Assembly: GCA_937871985.1 (NCBI GenBank)
Contig: CALMPB010000032.1
Coordinates: forward strand, 1-9,683
From: an uncultured Burkholderiaceae bacterium
GTDB lineage: Bacteria; Pseudomonadota; Gammaproteobacteria; Burkholderiales; Burkholderiaceae
DNA length: 9,683 bases
Direction of reading: 5' to 3'
Shown: positions 6,447-9,683 of the stretch, one piece after another
Layout of the letters: each line of letters opens with the position of its first letter
Position numbering within the stretch: position 1 is the first letter of the stretch
Notes under the pieces: generated by a model
The model's database searches: none
What the model was told of the DNA's origin: nothing
What the model saw: only the letters and a program-made list of their open reading frames with translations
Position numbers and translations under genes: made by a program

Positions 6447-7808
6447 TCAAGCGATTGGCGTCGATTCTTGATCGAAATCCCTCAACCAGCCGCCTTCAAA
6501 TCCTGCCCGTTGCAAGCCGTTGCGGACATACGGGCATGAGCGCATCAACCGCCACAAGAGGCCGCTGGCGTCATTCTCGATCATCAGGACGACGGGCCCT
6601 TCGTTGAGGCCGAAATGCCAAGGTGAAATCCACCATCCAAAAGCATCGTCGGACGTCCCCGGATGCGTCGGATTGAAGGCCGCCTTGAACCCATAAGCCT
6701 TGGCGGCCTTGAGCTTGGCCTGGTGGATGCAGAAGCTGATCGCTGGCCGGACGATTTCCGGCGCAAAAGGCAAGGAAGCGGCGATGGCCCACGGAGCGAG
6801 CGTGCCATCGTCGGGACCGTAGGGAACTCCGCGCGCGACATAGCCTTCGAACCGGCGTTCGATGCCCTTCACCCTGAGTGTTGAGGGACCGGGCCCCTCA
6901 CTTGCGGTAATGCCCCAGCAGTGTTCGCCGTAGCCTTCAAAACCGCGCGGATTGTCGATGGCATAGCGTTGTTGGACGAAGGTGGCACGCCGGCTGTTCT
7001 CGAAGTAATCACTGCCCTTGCTCCGCATGAAGGCATCCTGCAAACCTCGAAGATCGATCCATACGTGCGAGAGCTGATGAATGAACAATGGCCCGGCATA
7101 GAGGTAGTCGTAGCCGTAGCACTGCTCCCATCGAAATGTTGCCGTCCAGGCCGAGTAGCTGCTTTCTGGAAGGGGGTAGGTCGGCGAACCGAGCCCCAGA
7201 ACATAGAGCAGGAGCGCCTCGTCATAGCCTTCCCAGCGATATTTGATGAATCCGCGCTCCGGCGTCCAACCATGAGTGACGGTTTCTCCTCCATTCCGTG
7301 CCCAGCGCCAATCGGCACGGCAAAAGAGCGCGTTCGCCAAGGTGCGGATTTCGGTTTCGGCCTCGGTGTCGGCATCGAAATACTGCCCCGCCGCCAGCGC
7401 GCCAGCCAGCAGGAGCGTGCTGTCGATGGTCGACAACTCGCATTGCCAGGCCCTCCTGCCAGTTTGCATGTCCAGGAAATGGTAATAGAAGCCGCGATAT
7501 CCCGTTGCGTCCGGCTCCGGGCCCTGTGAACTGTTCCAGAAGAAGCGTAACGTCGTCAAGGTACGTTCAACAGCTGCGGCCCGGCTCATGAATCCGCGCT
7601 CGACTCCCACCGGATAGCAGGACAGCGCAAGACCGGTGGCTGCGATGCTAGCGGGCCAATCTGCCTCGGTCTTGTCCAGGATGAGACCGTTGGCAGGGTT
7701 CGCCTCGTGGATGAAGTAGTCGAATGTCTCGCGCTGCAATGTCGCCAGGTCGTCTTGCATGGCAGAGGTGGTTGCCGGATCGTTGGGTTCCGAAACATGC
7801 GATCGCAT
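6447..7808 (-). CDS. glycoamylase-like (PF10091, probable GH144-type) glycoside hydrolase
   Basis: A 453-residue protein of the 'glucoamylase family' (COG5368; Pfam Glycoamylase). Family landmarks are present: QRETFDYFIHEANPANGLILDK (split at 25-46), ASIAATGLALSCYPVGVERG (53-72), GYRGFYYHFLDM (103-114), ELSTIDSTLLLAG (124-136), WEGYDEALLLYVLGLGSPTYPL (192-213), and GWWISPWHFGLNEGP (391-405). Length suits a single (alpha/alpha)6-barrel. Characterised members of this fold (GH144) are endo-beta-1,2-glucanases, and a related domain occurs in cyclic beta-1,2-glucan synthases, so a beta-1,2-glucan substrate is plausible but not shown. Visible acidic candidates for catalysis include E124, D129, E193, D196 and E197. 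No signal peptide is evident: the first 25 residues are polar, suggesting a cytoplasmic protein. GGGGAG lies nine bases before the ATG at 7806-7808. It starts 24 bases after the CBS-BON stop and is probably cotranscribed. Confidence 0.88.
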   Translation of the reverse strand: MRSHVSEPNDPATTSAMQDDLATLQRETFDYFIHEANPANGLILDKTEADWPASIAATGLALSCYPVGVERGFMSRAAAVERTLTTLRFFWNSSQGPEPDATGYRGFYYHFLDMQTGRRAWQCELSTIDSTLLLAGALAAGQYFDADTEAETEIRTLANALFCRADWRWARNGGETVTHGWTPERGFIKYRWEGYDEALLLYVLGLGSPTYPLPESSYSAWTATFRWEQCYGYDYLYAGPLFIHQLSHVWIDLRGLQDAFMRSKGSDYFENSRRATFVQQRYAIDNPRGFEGYGEHCWGITASEGPGPSTLRVKGIERRFEGYVARGVPYGPDDGTLAPWAIAASLPFAPEIVRPAISFCIHQAKLKAAKAYGFKAAFNPTHPGTSDDAFGWWISPWHFGLNEGPVVLMIENDASGLLWRLMRSCPYVRNGLQRAGFEGGWLRDFDQESTPIA

Positions 7809-7832
7809 CTTTGTATGCTCCCCGACCGCTGT

Positions 7833-8471
7833 TCAGGGATGCGCCACGTTAAGCTGGTCGAACACCCCTTTGACGCCCCTGACGCCCTCGGCAACCACGC
7901 GGACGGCATCCCGTTCGGCCTGCGATCCGACCGTGCCCGAAAAATGCACCAGACCATCGCTGACCGTGAGCGCTAACGCTTCTCCCTCGACGCCTGCGTC
8001 CTCTCGCAACCGCGTAAGAATGCTGCGCTTGATCGCATCGTCACCCGCCGCCGTGTCGTCGTCGAATTTTGCCGCTACCACGGCGCGCAAAAGGTCGGCA
8101 CGGCTGACGACGCCGACCAGATGTTGTCCCCTCATCACCGGTATGCGCTTGATACCGTGCTCCTGCATCAGGAGAGCAATTCGACCTATCGAGGTTTCCT
8201 CATCGACCACAACGACATTCGAAGTCATCAGATCGGCCACTTTCCAGCTATGGCCCTTCACATAGCCGCGCGCCTCGACCGGCGACGACGCACCTAGCTC
8301 CGACCGGCGCAGGAAATCGCCTTCGCTCACAACTCCAGCCAGGCGGCCATCGTCGCCGACAACCGGGACGCCGCTGATGCGATGATCAAGCATGATTTTC
8401 GCGGCGTGTCTTACGCCGTGGTCAGGCGATACCGTGACGACATTCGCGGTCATTACATCTTTTGCTTTCAT
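7833..8471 (-). CDS. tandem CBS domain plus BON domain protein
   Basis: A 212-residue protein with two CBS motifs and a C-terminal BON domain. CBS1 spans about 7-56 (MTANVVTVSPD ... GRLAGVVSEGDFLRR), CBS2 about 82-131 (MTSNVVVVDEE ... QHLVGVVSRADLLRAV), and BON about 143-210, with the typical GLVHFSGTV and a closing VKGVFDQLNV. Paired CBS motifs usually bind adenine nucleotides (AMP, ATP, SAM or similar) and act as energy or stress sensors; BON domains are thought to bind membranes or envelope components. There is no signal peptide or membrane helix, so it is probably cytosolic. It has no enzyme domain, so it must act through partners, perhaps the glycoamylase-like protein encoded 24 bases downstream. 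The ATG at 8469-8471 is preceded by GGAG and GAAGG. A FixK-like promoter lies upstream. Confidence 0.93.
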   Translation of the reverse strand: MKAKDVMTANVVTVSPDHGVRHAAKIMLDHRISGVPVVGDDGRLAGVVSEGDFLRRSELGASSPVEARGYVKGHSWKVADLMTSNVVVVDEETSIGRIALLMQEHGIKRIPVMRGQHLVGVVSRADLLRAVVAAKFDDDTAAGDDAIKRSILTRLREDAGVEGEALALTVSDGLVHFSGTVGSQAERDAVRVVAEGVRGVKGVFDQLNVAHP

Positions 8472-8518
8472 GTGCCTTCACTCCATGAACTCAGTTCAAG
8501 CGGACGCCCGAGCGCTAA

Positions 8519-8567
8519 CAGGCATAATGTAGCGTCGTTGCCCCCGACCTCCTTTGCGGCAAATCAA
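8519..8567 (-). promoter_or_regulatory. FNR/FixK-like promoter of the CBS-BON / glycoamylase pair
   Basis: TTGC-GGCAAA-TCAA (8554-8567) fits the FixK consensus TTG(A/C)-N6-(T/G)CAA exactly and 8 of 10 positions of the FNR consensus. Its centre is 8560.5. On the minus strand TACATT (8531 to 8526) is a 4-of-6 -10, putting the start near 8519 and the box at about -41.5, the standard class II activating distance. The leader before the CBS-BON ATG would be about 48 bases. Confidence 0.55.
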
Positions 8568-8678
8568 TACCGGCTCGGACCAGCCGATCCGGCGTGCAAT
8601 ATCCGAGCAGGAACCCACCAAGCCACTGGGGCCGCGGCGTGTTCGAGGCCGCAACTGTCGGCGTAAAGATCCGCATGT

Positions 8679-8693
8679 GTCATGTTTAATGAC
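8679..8693. repeat. inverted repeat upstream of the DUF6629-type promoter
   Basis: GTCAT-GTTTA-ATGAC, five paired bases with a five-base centre, ending seven bases before the predicted -35. Its position suits an activator or repressor half-site pair, but short repeats like this arise by chance. Confidence 0.3.
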
Positions 8694-8699
8694 TACCTA

Positions 8700-8727
8700 T
8701 GGACAATTTTTACATCGTCAATCTAAT
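8700..8727 (+). promoter_or_regulatory. sigma70-like promoter of the DUF6629-type gene
   Basis: TGGACA (8700-8705) and TCTAAT (8722-8727) each match their consensus at 5 of 6 positions, with a 16-base spacer. Transcription would start near 8734, about 50 bases before the ATG. This is the best promoter by sequence in the window. Confidence 0.55.
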
Positions 8728-8783
8728 CTCGCTGCAACGGCATCCGCCGCCTGTGCAGAAAGAGTCGACGCAGTGAGGTTTTT

Positions 8784-9482
8784 ATGTGCTTCTCGGCCAA
8801 GGCGAGCTTTACGGCGGCCGCGCTCCTGCTTCCGTCAGGCGCTTTCAGCATCCTGAGGGCCTATCGTACCGACCGCCGCTACGCACCGATCTGTGCGCTG
8901 CCTCTGCTGTTCGGCCTGCAACAGCTCCTGGAGGGGTTCGTCTGGACCAGCAGCGCAAGTGGCGATCGCGATCTCGTCAAATTCTACGCTATCGGCTACA
9001 TGTTCTTCTCGTGGCTGGCTTGGCCGATATGGGTCCCATTCTCGACCTATTTCCTTGAGCCGCTGCGCCGAAAGCCGCTCTATCTTCTCTTCGCTATCGC
9101 AGGCGCAATCCTCGGCGCCGGCCAGTATCTTCCCTATTTCGTTCATAGCGACTGGCTCAGCGTACAGTTTCTCGATTCAGCGATCGTGTACGATGGGGTC
9201 GAATTGTTCGATTTCTTGTTCGCTCGTGAACTCACCTACGCCATCTACCTTATGCTCATCATCCTGCCGCTTCTTCTTTCCACCAGGGGGGAGATCAGGA
9301 TCTTTGGAGTGCTCGTAGCGATCGTCGCGGCCATCACGTATCTGTTTTTCCGTTTCGCCTACATATCGGCGTTCTGCTTCGGCGGGGCCCTGATGTCGTT
9401 CTATCTAGTCGCCATGATCTTCAGGATCGATCGGGGCAGGCACAACGCTGTGTCGCTCACAGTCGCGGTCGACATTGACTGA
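8784..9482 (+). CDS. seven-helix membrane protein, DUF6629-like
   Basis: A 232-residue integral membrane protein. It begins MCFSAKASFTAAALLL and has LPLLFGLQQLLEGFVW (39-54) soon after, the pattern I associate with the uncharacterised DUF6629 family (MCFSA start, EG-W motif). Hydrophobic stretches that look like helices lie at about 8-25, 34-54, 66-90, 98-118, 150-168, 172-190 and 192-213, with a short polar C-tail. A late motif FAYISAFCFGGALMSF (191-206) is also family-like. No catalytic or transport motif is evident and function is unknown. GAGG lies five bases before the ATG at 8784-8786, supporting the start. It is divergent from the CBS-BON gene and has its own promoter. The ORF is secure; the family name is from memory of the motif. 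Confidence 0.85.
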   Translation: MCFSAKASFTAAALLLPSGAFSILRAYRTDRRYAPICALPLLFGLQQLLEGFVWTSSASGDRDLVKFYAIGYMFFSWLAWPIWVPFSTYFLEPLRRKPLYLLFAIAGAILGAGQYLPYFVHSDWLSVQFLDSAIVYDGVELFDFLFARELTYAIYLMLIILPLLLSTRGEIRIFGVLVAIVAAITYLFFRFAYISAFCFGGALMSFYLVAMIFRIDRGRHNAVSLTVAVDID

Positions 9483-9683
9483 CTGGACCGCGCTGACGGC
9501 GAATCTACGCACTACTAATCTCAGCGCAAAACCGATTGGATTGCCGCCGAAGAGTTCATGTGGGCTAAGCAGACCATTTTGACGATCATGAACGCCAAGG
9601 GCTAGTTCGTTTACGCCGGACAAAATTCAGCTCACAAGAGTGGACTCATCAAGCGCGCCAAATTCTCGCAGACTTTTATGCCA
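9483..9683. other. right-edge stretch without an intact gene; possible gene remnant
   Basis: No complete gene is visible. On the plus strand one frame from 9519 reads 28 residues, including KTDWIAAEEFMWAKQT, to a TAG at 9603-9605. It then stays open in the same frame to the window end (VYAGQNSAHKSGLIKRAKF). This could be the decayed end of a coding sequence interrupted by a stop, but the stretch is too short to tell from chance and I recognise no family. No intrinsic terminator follows the DUF6629-type gene. Confidence 0.25.

Larger units (their letters stand above)
8472..8783. other. 312-base divergent regulatory region
   Basis: This separates the CBS-BON gene (-) from the DUF6629-type gene (+). 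It contains a FixK-like promoter firing left (8519-8567), a sigma70-like promoter firing right (8700-8727) and an inverted repeat just upstream of the latter (8679-8693). The middle, about 8570-8675, shows nothing I can name. Confidence 0.5.

Noticed and set aside
6098..6607. 169-residue plus-strand frame across the intergenic region and the glycoamylase 3' end
   Set aside because: No ribosome-binding site or recognisable domain; part is antisense to a well-supported gene and the rest covers the FixK-like promoter.
9405..9623. 72-residue minus-strand frame at the right edge
   Set aside because: Largely antisense to the C-terminus of the DUF6629-type gene, with no recognised motif.

Overview
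The window is GC-rich chromosomal-type DNA. Its proteins and FNR/FixK-like promoter sites suggest an alphaproteobacterium of the Hyphomicrobiales (Bradyrhizobium/Mesorhizobium-like). That assignment is inferred from protein style and base composition; no rRNA or tRNA is present to confirm it. I see no CRISPR array, insertion sequence or phage gene.

Layout, left to right. Bases 1-632 (+) hold the C-terminal part of a protein with an LssY C-terminal domain, cut off by the window edge. Bases 633-895 are a short non-coding stretch between converging genes. Bases 896-5794 (-) are a tightly packed three-gene operon, transcribed right to left: a HlyD-type periplasmic adaptor (yhiI-like), a 926-residue double-ATPase/permease fusion (rbbA-like) and a second ABC-2 permease (yhhJ-like). 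This is the E. coli yhiI-rbbA-yhhJ arrangement and should encode one envelope-spanning ABC exporter. Just upstream (5944-6108, -) is a candidate 54-residue lipoprotein. Then come a glycoamylase-like (PF10091, probably GH144-type) protein (6447-7808, -) and a CBS-CBS-BON protein (7833-8471, -), which are 24 bases apart and probably cotranscribed. Divergently, 8784-9482 (+) encodes a seven-helix membrane protein of the DUF6629 type. The last 200 bases hold no intact gene.

Regulation visible in the sequence. Two FNR/FixK-like boxes (TTGC-N6-TCAA at 8554-8567 and TTGA-N6-TCAA at 6281-6294) lie at about -40 relative to plausible -10 elements. One faces the CBS-BON/glycoamylase pair; the other faces the small lipoprotein and, further down, the exporter operon. 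The exporter also has its own predicted promoter, whose -35 region lies inside a tandem CACGTG-containing repeat (5851-5870). The simplest reading is a low-oxygen or stress-response accessory block: envelope sensor/BON protein, beta-glucan-type hydrolase, small lipoprotein and ABC exporter. The protein families are well supported; the shared-regulon idea is inference.
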